64,000 nt of DNA from Xanthoparmelia taractica (GCA_033085395.1 JANQBS010000202.1:1-64000); one strand, 5' to 3'; shown: positions 11,720 to 25,700, counted from the stretch's first letter. Notes: generated by a model from the sequence alone, not told the origin. Numbers and translations are program-made.

Positions 11720-14700
11720 TTATCCGCTGCACATTACGCATTCTTCGCGGTTCTCAATGCTGCCTATAATCATGTGTATCAGTCTCTGGCTCAAGCCGTG
11801 CCATTAGACAGACGGAAACCTACATTGTAATACTTTTTGAGCGTAAATGTCATTCTCTCGCTCCTTGCTCCCTTCGGTGTCTTCCTCCTGCTTGACCTCG
11901 CTTACGGCAGGCTCGGGCAGTCCCTCCTCGGCTACTACCTCATCTGGATCTGTGGCCAGCGCCTTGGGGCTGTCGCTCTCCTCGACGTCGGCTTTAAAAG
12001 TAGGAAGCACGGCAGAGTCCTTCTTGTACGGAGGGGAGAACTTTCTGTTCTCTAACGTGGGAGGTGGTGTCGCTGTGGGGGTGGGCATGCCATTGGGAGA
12101 CATGGTAGCAGTGCCGTCGGATGGCTTTCGCACATACATGGGTCGTGGCACAGCGGAATGGGAGTTGGAGTTGTAGCCAGCGGAGGCTCCCATTCGCTTC
12201 TTGACGGCGCCAGTACGAGCCACGTTGGTATCGACAACCTTGAGCTGCTCTTGGTCGACCGTGAACTGAATGGGTGCGGATGCGGCCATGGTGCGAAGAT
12301 AGTACATGCCAGTCTTGAGGCCGAGCTTCCAGCCAGCGAAATGCATGCTTGTGATTTTTCCCATGGTTGGGTCTTTGAGATGGATGTTGAGGGATTGCGA
12401 TTGATCGATAAAGGCTCCACGGTCAGCTGCCATCTCGACAATCTTCCGCTGAGAGATCTCCCAGACTGTTTTGTACAAAGCCTTGATGTCTGAGGGGATG
12501 TTTGGGATGTTCTGAATGGAACCGCCGTCGGCGATAATCCGGTTCTTCATGTTGTCGGACCAGAGCCCCATGTCGACCAAGTCCTTCAGAAGCCATGGGT
12601 TGACGACCTGGAACTCACCAGCCAATACACGGCGCGAGTAGATGTTCGAGGTGTATGGCTCGAAGCACTCGTTATTCCCGAGAATTTGAGAGGTGCTGGC
12701 TGTTGGCATGGGTGCTACGAGTAAACTGTTCCGTACTCCATGCTTGCCAATATCAGCCTTCAGAGCGTCCCAATCCCATAGGTCCGTAGGAGTGACGTTC
12801 CACATATCATACTGCAGGATGCCTTGAGAGACAGGCGAACCTTCGTATGAAGAGTAAGGGCCAAGTTCCTTCGATAGCTCGCACGATGCTGTCAAGCCTG
12901 CATGGTAGATGGTCTCGAAGATCTGCTTGTTCAAGTGTTTGGCTTCGGGAGAATCGAACGGTAGACGGAGAGCCAAGAAGGCATCAGCGAGGCCCTGAAC
13001 GCCTAGGCCAATAGGTCGGTGACGCATATTGCTTTTCCTGGCCTCTGGTACAGGGTAGTGGTTGATCTCGATAATCCGATTTAGATTCTTCACAACAACC
13101 TGGGTGACCTCATGTAGCTTGCCAAAGTCGTACTCACCACGTGCGATATCCACGTATGTAGGTAGAGCAAGCGAAGCCAAGTTGCAGACCGCGACCTCGT
13201 CTGGCGCGGTGTATTCAATTATCTCTGTACACAGATTTGAGCTGCGGATGGTACCAAGGTTCTTCTGATTGCTCTTGCGGTTGGCTGCATCCTTGTACAG
13301 CATGAATGGATTCCCTGTCTCTGTCTGAGCCTCGAGAATTGAATACCATAGCTTCTGAGCTTTGACAGTTTTACGACCACGGCCTTCTCGCTCGTATCTG
13401 CAAGATAACAGTCAGCAACAAGAACGATACAATCTCTTGCAAGGCCGCATACCTCTCGTATAGCGCTTCAAACTCATCGCCGTAGATGTCAGCCAGTCCA
13501 GGTGCCTCGTTGGGACACATCAAGGTCCATTCTCCGTTCGCTTCGACACGCTTCATGAACAAGTCTGGGATCCAGAGAGCGAAGAATAGATCACGGGCAC
13601 GAACTTCCTCCTTTCCGTGGTTCTTCCGCAGATCCAAAAACTCGAAGACGTCGGCATGCCAGGGTTCAAGGTACATTGCAAAAGCACCAGGACGCTTGTT
13701 CCCTCCTTGATCCACATATCTAGCGGTGTTGTTGAACACGCGTAGCATGGGTACAATGCCGTTCGAGGAGCCGTTGGTACCACTAATGTAGGAGCCAGTC
13801 GCACGAATGCGATGGATGTTGAGACCAATGCCTCCTGCAGTCTTTGAGATCAACGCACATGTCTTCAACGTGTCGTAGATGCCCTCGATGCTGTCGTCTT
13901 TCATGTCGATCAAGAAACATGAGGCGAGCTGTGGATTTGGTGTTCCAGCATTGAAGAGCGTGGGAGAGGCGTGTGTGAAGTACTTCTGAGACATGAGGTT
14001 GTATGTCTCGATAACCCTTTCAATGTCGTCGTCGTGAATGCCAACAGCAACACGCATGATCATCTGTTGAGGTCTCTCAGCGACTTTGCCATTTAGACGC
14101 AGCAAGTAGGAGCGTTCTAGAGTCTTGAAACCAAAGTATTGGTAGTTGAAATCGCGATCGTAGACAATGGCAGAGTTCAGCTCTTCAGCATGCTTCATGA
14201 CCGTCTCATAGGTTTTCTCGGATATCATGGGTGCTGGCTTGTTGTTTTTGGGATTGACATAATGGAAGAGATCATCGATGACCGAGGAGAATTGTTTCTT
14301 TGTTTGCTTGTGAAGGTTGGAGACCGCGATACGAGCGGCGAGGATGGCATAATCAGGGTGGGTGACGGTCATATATGCAGCCGTCTCCGCTGCCTATGGA
14401 ACATGATTAGCAATCATTGCAGTGCCACATCTTTGGCCGGGCCTACCAGGTTATCTAGCTCGATCGTGGTGACGCCTTGATAGACACCAGATATGACCTT
14501 CTGTGTGATGGCAGCAGCGTCGACATGTTCCGCGTCCAAACCATAGCACAGACGGGAAACACGTGCAGTGATCTTGTCGAATTGTACCCGCTCTTTGCGG
14601 TTGTCTAGTACGTTGCGAATCAGCTATTGACTATCGATCATAGTCGCGCTGCTGCAGGAAGATGTAGCCTCGAAGCCACGGAATATAGGGAGCCAATGGA

Positions 14701-14777
14701 AGATATCTTTTAGTGGCAGCAGAGTGTAGTGCACAGAGTGCAGAGACAAGGGACTTACCTCGCTTGTAGACAAACAT
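11720..14777 (-). CDS. RNR1: Ribonucleoside-diphosphate reductase large subunit
   Basis: Five exons on the minus strand: 14777-14759, 14604-14447, 14393-13453, 13397-11824, 11763-11720, giving 911 aa. This is the class I (R1) subunit, which reduces ribonucleotides to deoxyribonucleotides together with the small subunit. It starts MFVYKR. Residues that match the enzyme mechanism are Cys218 (LASCFLI) and Cys444 (EVAVCNLA) for the active-site redox pair, and Asn427/Cys429/Glu431 in SNLCTEI for radical chemistry. YYLRT supplies the paired tyrosines of radical transfer. The C-terminus CVMCSG is the swinging-arm cysteine pair and lies on a separate 44-nt last exon. Before that is a divergent, Ser/Pro/Glu-rich linker typical of fungal copies. 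MCB boxes lie about 100 bp upstream. Confidence 0.97.
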
Positions 14778-14879
14778 CTCGTCGGAGAATTATGGGAGAG
14801 TATGCAGGTCGGAGTTTGTGGCCTGGGTGTGCTACAGACAGACAGAGGGAGAGACGTGGGATTATGATATGTTTTCTGA

Positions 14880-14903
14880 ACGCGCACTTTAGCGCGTACG
14901 CGT
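14880..14903 (-). promoter_or_regulatory. Cluster of MCB (ACGCGN) boxes upstream of RNR1
   Basis: Three ACGCG cores occur in 24 bp: ACGCGC at 14880-14885, GCGCGT (its complement) at 14892-14897 and the palindrome ACGCGT at 14898-14903. They lie 103-126 bp before the RNR1 start codon. ACGCGT is the MluI cell-cycle box bound by MBF in yeasts, and RNR genes are classic MBF targets. The site is seen; its function here is inferred. Confidence 0.65.
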
Positions 14904-15527
14904 TAAGTGGTGACGCTAAGATAAGATAAGAAATGTCAACAATGGTTTCTGCCCAAAAGCTACTCCGTACTTCACTTCCTTCTACCCAATGACCGAATGA
15001 TGATCACAGAGGAGGGCCATGCTCTTGATATGCCAGCCATTCCTCGAAGAATATCACGCTTTGGAAGAGCAAAGAGATTTTGGATTTCTTCAAGCAGCCT
15101 GCCGATGACTTGTACGCCGCTATTCTACACTGGACGGGACTGTTGCATTTACAATTATGCTTTGTAAGGGCTACCATACTTATTTACATGGTTCTTTGGA
15201 GGAGTGGTTTTTCGTGAGCGAGGTTGGACAACGTGGAACGCGAGTGCGTTGATCAAAGACCTTGATATAGCAGGTTCGCTGTACTGAGAATTCTCTCATT
15301 GTCTCTTTGCTGTATCAAACTACGACCTGGAAACATCAATAGTGTGCCACATGAAGAGGAAAGCCGGCTCAAGGCCTTGGTTTCCTCTCCTGGCGTGTGC
15401 CATAATTGGCAAATCTTGCATTGTAATTGCCTTCTTGCTGCACTAGCGAATGAACAGAGCGTAGGCTTCCAGTATTATCGCAGTGCCTCAAAGGTTTCTG
15501 ACGTTATCGGAAATGCCAAGGATCCCT
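14904..15527. other. Intergenic
   Basis: A 0.6-kb stretch between RNR1 and the 3' end of the next minus-strand gene. No gene or repeat is recognised. The part near 14904-15000 is presumably RNR1 promoter. Confidence 0.6.
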
Positions 15528-16499
15528 TCATGCATCGTCTTTGTAGAAACGAATTTTGACGGCGTTTAAAACTTCTCTCGACTTTTCCACTGCCGTTCCG
15601 ACGACATCTGCAATGCCCGTTGAAACCAGAGCTTTGGAGCCGCCTGAGGTGAGTAACAGTCCCAGACTGGTCATATCCGCTTTCTCTAGAGAGTCTGTAT
15701 AGGCCGAAGGAAGGTTGGTAAGGATCGAAGAAATAACCATCGTTTTGCTGTCGCGTGCCGGCTCGCTTTGCGGCATCGCTGAAGGCTCGGTTTTGGCAAG
15801 GGGAAGTCCCTCAGTGGCGAGGTCAGGCTCGCTATGAGTTATTACGACATTACTCTCCGATGAGGATGGTCTGCGTCGGACATTGGATGATGAATGAGTC
15901 CAGTGGTCACCGTTACAGCTGCCCCTGCTGGCAGAGGAAATTTTCATTGCAAAAGTATTGGCAACGGTTGCAAAGCTCTCCGCTGTGAGTTGATAGCGTA
16001 GCTCGGGACGACTTTGATCATAATGTTCAAGCATTTTTAGGGGGATAGTGTAGCGCTTCTTGATGCATAGGTAACGTGACTTTCGAAGTCGTAGATTATG
16101 CAGAAGGCGCAACTGCGGGTAGAGAAAGGGACATGGCGGCTCTGTAGGGTGTACAGCAAGGTAGAACTGATGGGTGTACTGGTACTTATACGTGTATCGG
16201 CGATCTTCGAGATCACGACCTCTGAGAGTGGTCAGCTGAAGCTTGCATTTGATGATTAGCGAACATCAAAGTAGTGGCACACAATAAAGGATGCTACTAA
16301 CGAGACACACAGCGACATCGGTCGTTCTATCTAGCGTATGCAAGACCATGACAGGGTGTCCAAGCAATCCAATCTCAATGCCGTTATATGTGTCCGGTAG
16401 ATCATATGGCTGGCCATCTGAGTCTTCCGATTCCTCGTCTTTGAATGGATCTAAAAGCCAAAAAATACGACCTTGAGTGATTACATCAGAAGCAAGCAT
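15528..16499 (-). CDS. Conserved fungal protein of unknown function
   Basis: Two-exon model: 16499-16302 and 16235-15528, giving 301 aa. The intron is 66 bp with branch-like GCTAATC before the acceptor, and the phase is kept. The first ATG in the open frame is at 16499; no better upstream exon was found, but one cannot be excluded. The N-terminal half is folded-looking, with segments GIEIGLLGHPVMVLHTLD and RYTYKYQYTHQFYLAVHP, then a basic stretch RLRKSRYLCIKKRYTIP. A Ser/Pro-rich disordered middle and an Ala/Val-rich C-terminal helix follow. No membrane segment or signal peptide is clear. I do not recognise a named family. Confidence 0.6.
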
Positions 16500-17095
16500 A
16501 ATGATCCACACACTGGGTATACTAAAGCTGGACGAGTTGGCCAGGAAGATACTTGGTAGTAATTTTCCTGCAGCCGAGGTTGCGAAGTGAGGGTTGGATA
16601 ATCACAGAAATGTATTCACAGGCATAATGAGCTGGCTCGAGAATAAGCGAATGGTAAAACAGATGATCAGGCTATTTCATTCGAAAAGTCATCCTCCTTG
16701 TGTGGCGATCAAGAAGTGCGAAATTCACAATGGTTTTAAAGGTGTCTGTGATCCAGGAGCCATGGAGTTTGATTTCTTGTGCCAGTACAAGACTGGATAG
16801 ACCATTGATGAAGACTTATCAGCATCGCTATGAGATTCAAGACGTGCAACTCATTTACAGTAATGTAAGGTAAGGTCAAGACAGCGAGGAACTTCTGGCC
16901 CACCTAGCCCTACGCATGCCCTGATCTAGCCATATCCAGAACATCAAGGGCTGGCTTAGGGCTAGGTCGCCGAGGTGGGGCGAACCCTTCTAAGCGTTGA
17001 GGCGCAAAGGAACAGTAACCGTTGTTCAAACCGTCTATCGTACGTATGATTGGCGAATAAGAAAGTCTATAACTCCATTCCTCAGGATCAAGACG
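16500..17095. other. Divergent intergenic region
   Basis: About 600 bp between two divergent starts, so it probably carries both promoters. No gene, repeat or recognisable site is seen. Confidence 0.6.
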
Positions 17096-18856
17096 ATGGC
17101 CACCCTTCTTCAAGCCTTGGACGTGGACGTCCAGCTTATGATACTGGATGTGGTAAGGAGACCTGAGTACCTTCACTTGATCATGTGTTCTGACATGGGA
17201 CTATAGTTGAGCCAAACATCTTCAAAATCACTGCTTGATGTTGCATTAAGCTCCAGATCTTTGTATCGCTTGTCAAAGAGCCTTATCTACCGCGTCCTTC
17301 ATTTCACGTTCAATCGTAGCAGGCGGGATGTCAACGGACGGCTCATCAAACAGCTTTTGGCCGATGATGTTTTGAGCGCCAAAGTCCGAGAGATACGTAT
17401 TCACTGGGCTCCCTCGGCCAAACTCCCACCTGGAGAGGGTAGCAAGGCAGATCTCGAACTGCTAGGACAAGCACTACCGAAATTGAATGGGCTGAAGACA
17501 TTCATCTGGGACGCTCAGTACCCAATAATGTCATGGCTCCTAAAGGCACTCGAAAGGGAGCAGCCGAAATGCGTGTTATACATCCGTCATCCCCCGAGTC
17601 AAGATTCAGCTCAGACCTTGCCTCGTCTTTGCGGCTCGTCTTGTCTTTTTGCATTAGCCGTAACACTCACCACTGGACAGTTTCAAGCTTTCAGAGATCT
17701 TCAGAATGTCATCTACTCTGCCCCAAACCTGCGAGATCTTACGATTGTCTCCACATTCGACAGCCCTCAGATTTCGTCATACCAGGAACAAGGGCAATCT
17801 GAACCCCTTCGCCTAAGGTCACTTGAGCTCTGCGGCCGCATTTTTGACACCTTCAAGCTCCCTGTCGCATTTTCCATGCTGGCAAGACTGTCAATCGAGA
17901 GTCTTTCATATCTTCCAGGCTTAATACCGGACTTCTCTGGGCTCAAATCGCTTCATCTGCGGATCAGAGATTCCGGCGAAACTGTGCTTTTGGGTGTTAT
18001 CTTGAAGGGTTGTAAAAAGCTAGAAGTCTTGGACTTGACTGGATGCATAAGTAGTATTCGGATGGCCGAGGAAGGCTTTTGGGAAAGTATTGGGAAGACA
18101 CTGATCAAGCTAAGGCTGCATGAAGAATCAGCCTTAAACAGAGGTGAAAGGGCGCTTTTATACCCGACGGTTATCGGATGCGTAGCAATACATTGTCGCG
18201 AATTACGCAGCCTCGGCCTTGACCTTGAATGCGATGGCCAAGAATGGGTAAGTTTGAGTCCGTGCATCTTGTACCCTCAGACATCAAGTTGAAGATATCT
18301 ACAGCCATATACGATGCTCAAATGTATCGCGGATGAACTTTGGTTCCTCGTACATCTGGAGTTGAACATCGTAATTGAGAATCCTCAACATATTCACCCT
18401 GACTCTCCCAAAGCAACACTCGACAGCGTTCCGGAAATATGGAGATACTTATGGCAGCAAATCCTCAGCACTCGTGTCCGTAGAGGGCACTCTATTATTA
18501 AACCTCGCCTAAAATCTCTCGATCTCATTGCCGGCTCAAAAAGACCGGTCTCAGATCCAAGTCTACAAGGCTGGCAAGTAGACCAACAACGCTTCACCTT
18601 CGATATATCCGAACGCGACGACAAAGCACGTCTCGGCATTGCCAACATCAAATGCACGGAGGTAGAGGCGCTCCTTTCGAAGTTGTCATCAGTAGGCCCC
18701 CTCTGGAACCATCAGCAAGAGCTCATTATGAACATTGCGGATGAAAGAGCCAGAAAGGGACCCCATATTCAAATGCCATCCGTTATGGATAATGAGATGG
18801 TACGGCCGTCACCATTCTGGGATAAGCTTGATCAGGAGAGATTTTCCTTCCGATGA
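17096..18856 (+). CDS. F-box/LRR-like protein
   Basis: Three exons: 17096-17152, 17207-18247, 18305-18856, giving 549 aa. The introns are 54 and 57 bp and all phases are 0. The first about 60 residues resemble a fungal F-box: a short LL.ALDVDVQLMILD helix, then LLDVALSSRSLYRLSKSLIYR, interrupted by the first intron as is common. After it come repeated hydrophobic patterns with the feel of leucine-rich repeats, for example LRDLTIVST, LRSLELCG, LKSLHLRI, LEVLDLTGC and LRSLGLDL. Such proteins usually act as substrate adaptors of SCF ubiquitin ligases; the substrate cannot be told. The motif match is weak enough that F-box-like is a better word than F-box. Confidence 0.7.
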
Positions 18857-19711
18857 CTGCCGATAGACTTCGGCTGTCAAGACTTTTTTGTCTCCATGGA
18901 CAATGAAAAGGGTGTACTGTAGTAGACTGATGAAAGCATTGACGAATTTAGAGCCTAGTCGCAAAATAGATCCAAAAGGCCGGTCACTGTATAGGGTTCA
19001 TCAAAGAGAATGTCGAAGTGGGGTGGACAACGCTGCAAGGCATATCGAGAATGTGTGAAAACTAGGAAGAAGGAATTAAAAGCGGTGGCATATCATACGT
19101 TGGAAGAAGGCTTTTCGTTTACGATCTCTTGCTCGCTATGTCACGGAATGTGACGGCAGCGTCGATGTTGTAGTGGACAGCAGTGAAGACTAAACAGCCT
19201 ATCTATGCCGAGCTGGGAGCTGTGCGACTTTTGGAAAATTTCCGTTCAATCAGGGTCTCCGAGGCCAGTGGCGAAGACACTGTCCTAGGTTGGTGCCTCA
19301 TTCAGTCGAGCTGCATATGCAACTAAGACTGATCAACCGCGTACTTTTGTTTGCTATTCGATGAAGCCAATTCACCCCAAGCTTCACGTTCTCCTGTGCT
19401 TGCGATAGGAATTACCTATACCTCTGGCTAAAATTTACCATTCAGAGTGCTATAGGCCTTTTATAGAGGTACCTCTATACATCAGTTCCACATAAGTGCC
19501 AGCCTGAGACCGAGTCTTCCGTTGAAAACGGGGAGGGACAGGACGCTAGTAAGTCTAGCGCTCACTTGGCATAGCGGCTTCCTTGTTTGATAAAACCACT
19601 GATCAACACTCCAGACCTCTCACATCTCATCTAATGTTTTCTATCTTCGCAATGAAGTCGACATCCTTGAAAGTGTATTACAGCTCTTGACATTCGGTCC
19701 TCTGCATCAAC
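18857..19711. other. Intergenic, promoter side of the giant gene
   Basis: About 850 bp with no supported gene. The last about 100 bp are pyrimidine-rich stretches (CCAGACCTCTCACATCTC), as is common in fungal leaders just before a start codon. Confidence 0.55.
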
Positions 19712-22700
19712 ATGGCCGACCGGACACTCGACTTCCTTTTTAATCATGTGTTCCTCCCTCCGCAGCTGCCTGATCGCAATGATAACCAGGATGCAACTGG
19801 TGACAGAGCTTTGATGGAACGCATCACAGAATTGTGTCACGTCTTCCGCGACCTGAGTCGTACTGACTACTATTCGCATTGGTCTACAATTCTTCGTACT
19901 CTCCGCATGTTTACAGCCTTGCACAGAAACAACAGATCTCTCTTTAAGAACGCCCTGAAGAGTGCGTTTGAAGATGCCAGAGATGGAGCTATAATAGTTC
20001 TCCACGTCGCTATCCAGAATTCTGGACTCATTATTCGGAAAGCCGCTGGTGAATACATCGTTGAGACTTTTGAGGCTTCACCCCCAGCTGCCGAGGTTCT
20101 CGCAGCCGAGAAAGCGCTACAGTGGGACTTCCCAAGCTGTGCCGTCTCTGTACCGTCCGCTGTCTTCGAAGAAGCCTCTTTTCAAGCATGTCTCGCCGAA
20201 TTCCTTGAAAAAGCTAGTGTTGAGCCCGTCAAAAACTTCGCAGCAGTGACCTTCAAAGCCAGATCAAATGCGTTCGAGAGCCGTGATACTGCGACTCCGG
20301 CGGTAGTGGGCCAGTTATTGATGGCTCTCCTAGAGGCGAATGGCCGGAAGCGCAAAGCGATGCTGACTCGAAAGCGAGTGCATGACGATGTCTGCTGGGG
20401 CGATGGAGCCGAAAATCCCTGGCGACGGAGCCCGACTTGGCTCATACTGCGAGTCGGCATCCAGCGATCACTATGCTTCCTACTAGGTGGCCAAATCGGC
20501 CTACTGCACTATAAATTTTTCATATGCTTCGTCCTCTCCTCAATTTCTAAAGAGGTCTGCGTCAAAGGGTCATTTCCGCCTGATCGAATTGCTTTTGCGA
20601 GAACCAAGCTCGCTCGTCGGGTGGCCAAACTGCTGCAGCAGAAGGGCATGGCAACACCACAGGTTTTCGAGACCATCGACTCTCTTTTCTCCAATTATGG
20701 GAAAGAATTCACCAATACCTTGCGAACGCTCAACGACCGACTTAGTCAGGATTGGAGCCAGGTCAGGTCACGAGCTACAAAGCAAATCTCACTCCTACCA
20801 AGACGCACTGACCCGAGTGACACAACACTATCGCTATATCACAGTCAAGCTATCTTGCAAAGAATCCTTGAAGAAGCTTTGTTTGGCAGACCGCCAGTAG
20901 ACGTACATCTCGAGGAGCGATACAAGAAGTCCTCTCAGTATTCAACATGGGCAACCATGGAGTCACACGATGATTTATCTGCGTCTGACTACCTTCGTCT
21001 CGCCGACTTCGAAAGAACGCTCAGGTCCGATGTCAGGAAACCCTATGGGCGAGTAGTACACAAGGACCTGGACCAGTCATGTGTGGATCTTCACCATAAG
21101 ATGCAGCATTACCAGCGGTTTGCAGCACTGGCATACAAGTCTGATCCGGAGCATTTGTCTCTTATGCTCATCACGCTGCTGGAGATATGGCGGGCGATTG
21201 ATTCGATCGCTCTCATGCTCTATCCTCTATTGGCTGACTACGAACCAGAATTTCCTCGAGACATACTCTATCCTCTACATGCTGCTCAGCTTTCCGACTT
21301 GCGACGTGTGCAAGATATCGAAAACTACCTCGAGCGTCGTCGTATCGTTGCCAAACCGACATGTCCCTCGATCTTTCGTGATGTATTACCGCAATCCTTT
21401 GCTGTGCGCTACTTTGACCAATCTGAAGATATGCAGCAGCTCGCTGCAAAAATTCAAGCCGCTGATGAGAGGGCCAAGGCACAGAAAGAGGAGGAATGGA
21501 CGCAGAAATGCTTTGAGTACGAGGCTGTGATGAAACAAGCGGCAGAGACGACCTGCCTTTTCATCGAGGACGCGTATGATCCGCTAAGGCGTCAGCATGA
21601 TGATCGTCGCTGTTTGAAGCACCACCTTGAGCGACGAGGTGCAAGGATGAGGATTCAAGTGCATGAAGCTGTTTTGCCAAGCGATGACACTCATATCAAA
21701 GCTGTTGTATTCGAACTCCTCCTTCCCAAAGGTTTCGCAGCGTGGCGGGATGCTACGTGGCAGCTAATCCAGTTGGGCCGGCAAAATACCATAGCAGATC
21801 GAGAACCCCAGATTTCGCTTCGCGGCTATCAAGGTCTTCAGGCCTACTTCAGGCCTACTGGGAGCTCTATAACCCTTGCCTCACGCACAAAGTCCTTCTT
21901 GAACACCCACTATGCGCAGGTCCCGTTTCCCATGACGCTAGATCAAGTATGCCTCCCTCATGGATTGAAATATGGTTTATTTGATCATTCAAGAAATCTG
22001 TGGACATCAAGACATCTAGAAAAACCAAGCTTCGCAGATGTTTGCGTTCCATATGTACCTTCGAAATCAGTCTACAGATCCCTGAGACGGTATTTCCATC
22101 CCACATTTGACGGTAAACCTCTGTCTGCAAACGAGATTATAGCAAGCCAGACCCATTGCCCAAACTCTCTTACAGTAATCGAGTACACCGCCTTTCAGGA
22201 CCTCCGACTTGGGAATCGCATTCAGTGGATTAGGCTCTTGCGCGAGCTCGCATCCTCGAATCTCAACTTTGGCACATTAGAAGTTGGTATCCTGGTTACC
22301 GAACTTGCTCTCGTAGTTGGCCCACCCGACGGACAAAGCCTCCTCCGTGCCGGTCACTGGGTTTTTCAGGATCTATCATTTTGCACCGCGCTTACTGCTC
22401 AAATCAAGCGACGGCTGGAGGGTGTTGCAGCAAACTGGCGCGAAGGCCAAACCGTCAAATGTCTTCTCGTCCTATTGCAGCGCACTTGGTCCCTTGCGAC
22501 GTCTTCCGAAGCCAGCAAAGAAGCAGAAGCTCTCATGTTGTATGTACGCAAAGTGACCTACGACTGGACCAGATCTTTGCGTTGGGAGATCTGCAACGCA
22601 GCCAGCACGGAAACGGCACAGAAAAGGTCGCAAGATGCCCTACTTGCGGCTTTGCTCTGCCGGAAAACATTCAATATCGAAGCCACGAAGCCTGATCAAC

Positions 22701-25700
22701 CCCTCCAGGCTGATACGCTCGCTGTATTCCTCGAATGCTCATTCATGCTCAAGGAAAATCTACCATCGAAGGAGGCTGGATTCATTGGCAAGATGTCAGC
22801 ATATGTCAGGAAACTATACATCAGCGACCTGAAATTGATGCATTGTCTTGAGCCTCAAATCCGGCGCGCTATTGGACTACTGAACGATGCCGTCAATCAG
22901 GCTGTCAATAGCGTCTGGGCAGATGCCGACGCTCTATCCACGCGAATATTCTCTCCGTGGACTTTTCTCCCGGACCCTCATGATGGGTGGGTCACCGCCC
23001 AGTCGATCAGCGTTCATGGTCTCCTCGAACAGAGCATACATTTCAGCATACTCGACGGAACATTACTTGTTGACGGCCAACCTCTTGGTCGCTTACCCGA
23101 TGAGTACACCAAACAAGGGTTCTTACATCAAATATTCGGCAACCGCGTCTTCCTGACGTATCCATCAAGCATACCAGGGATGTCTTATCAGTTCGCCAGC
23201 CTCTATGAAAGGCACCAAATTCACTTCGGCTTCCGTGATGGAATGCCTTTTGTGCGAGCACGATCACCCAACAGCAGAACGATAGAGCTGGTGCCGCGGA
23301 ATGTCTTCCTATCGAAGTCTCCTGGCGATGCACCAGATCTACCATTACCTCTTATCAATGACTGCGTTCACTGGTTAGATCTGGACTCTCAGAGCATTGA
23401 AATCAGATCAGTAGCAACCATGTGGCGACCCAAGCAGAGAAATTGGATTATCGATCTACGAACAAGCCAAGCCCATCGAGGTCTCTGGGACCGAGGTTAC
23501 AGCTTGCTCGTAGATCCACGCAGTTCAATTTTCAACCGAATAGCCACTATAATAGAACCCTTCGAGCATCGAAGTAAGATGACCGTCTTCCAACCGCAAA
23601 AGAGCAACATTTCATTGCATTTGCCCGGCCTTGAATTATCATTCCGAGTCAACTCAGAGGGGCTTCTCGAGTCTCAGCAATTACGTGCCGTAGTTGATAG
23701 CGACCAAGACGCTGGAACACTGTACGGGATTGAAAGCAAACTCGTCATGCGCGACAGCGTAGTACGGGATGAGCGTAGCATCATCGTAGCTATGGGATCT
23801 GCTGCAATCGAGCAAAAGGATTCTCATGTCCGCATTCGTATCAATCACACAGGCTATTATGCCCGGTTTTTCATCAACAAAGTACTTGGTCGCTTAGAAT
23901 GCGCATCTGAGCCTCGGTTGATATATTTTAAGGCTTATTGCCATGCTGTTACGGCTTTCGTCTTACCCGATCCACTCACTGGGAGAACTGGAACAGATGA
24001 AGCAATCCATTGCTTGCAATCCGGCAACGCTCAACCTTGGGGTCCTGTTGACGACGTGTCATATGATTTGTTATCAAAAATCGCTGACCTCACTCCCCAG
24101 AGGGTTTATTATCCTGAGAACCTCAAAGTGCTCCAGAAAGTCACTTGGAAATATCACTTTTTGTCTGTCGTACAACATGACGAATTTCGGCCAGTAGTCA
24201 GAGAGATCATGCAGCAGTGTCAACTTTTATACCGGTTTCATCTCGAATCCGCCGAACCGCCAGCAGTCAATCAAGGGGGCGACGAGCACCTGCTTGCGCG
24301 TGCTCAAACCCGGAGGAATGCATTTCGTGCTTTGCAACACAAGCAGACTTCACCAATGATCCAAGACCGCACCTACGTAGCAAGAGACTGCGCGAAATCT
24401 TCCGGCTCCAGGAATACTTACGAGTCCGTGTCCCTTGTTAGAAGTTGGTCCAGTAGCATACGGGTGAGCCAAGATCTGGCAGCTATCCTACAAGAATGGC
24501 CATTAATTCAAGGCTTCGAGTCGGAGTTTGAGCTCTATCTCTTGGCCGATCTGATCAATGTAAATCTTGCTGCCAATTGGGGCTCGCTTTTCGCACTTTG
24601 CCAGAGGGCATCAGAGAATCAAGACCAATACAGGATCATGTTTCTGTTTGCAACCATATCGTTCAATCCTCTGGTTGATATGGCTGTTATAAGGACGCTC
24701 ATCGCGGTTGCCATAATGGAGGACTTCCAGACTCTACAGCTGCCGGGCTACCCGAGTTTCACCCATTTCCGCCGAGGTCAAGTCCCGAATGCGCACTTGT
24801 TGTCCCAATTGATGAAACCATATCGCACACCGTACCCCGAAGACGAACGCGCTCTGCTTTCAGCCATCATGCACAGCAAGCAAAGGCGCAAACTGGAGAT
24901 GGCCCAGTTCAAACACGAACAGCAATCGGAAGATAGCTGCAAAGCCCTCGCGCACCATATATTGTCTCAGTGGCCTGTTCGTGAGCCTTCTATCAGCAGT
25001 TTGCGCTTGGAGGATCTGCCACTGCTCGATGTTGAGAGCGCATACCAAGAGATCAAGCCGGAGTGGGAAAGGCTATTTGGTAATTACGAGCTCTCGGAGC
25101 ATTTGAACTGTGTACAAAATATATTAAAAGCTTGCCAAGCGGTCCAGTCTTCCCCAGTGTCAATGATTGGTCAGGAGGAGAAACAAATTTACCCAACGCA
25201 TGCTTTCTCCAGTATCTGCCCGACATTGCAGGTACTTTTATGCAAGCTCTCAGCATCTGCGCATATCACAGTCCAGCCACCGACCAGTGGTCGTTCAAAG
25301 GCATCGCAGCCAATGCTAAATGGGCGCATTATTACAGACAACAGCGCCTGTGCAACAGAATCTTTAGCGTCATCAAAAGCAAGCTCGCGGTCGACATACA
25401 TTGATCCTACGAAGATGCAACACAGTGGCTGCGCTTTGATGAACGAGTTGAAAAGCATTGTCCAGCATTTCGCTGATAGCGAAGATCCAGTAAGGTGTGC
25501 ATATGGCAAGGACTTGCAAAGTAGCATATATGCACTTGAAAAGTCAAAACTTGGAACATCCAGAGAATTCATACAGACTGCGCCCGCTACCAACGTGACA
25601 GACATTGCCCCATCCATCTCGTCCTCCTCGGCCGCGGTTGACAAACTGCTCGAATCCATTCAAATAGCTTTGAAGCAAGATGAATCCTGGCTCGAGGCAG

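Noticed and set aside
25132..25404. Alternative-frame 90-codon ORF inside the giant gene
   Set aside because: It overlaps a continuous 2491-codon exon; using it would need frameshifts for which no splice sites exist.
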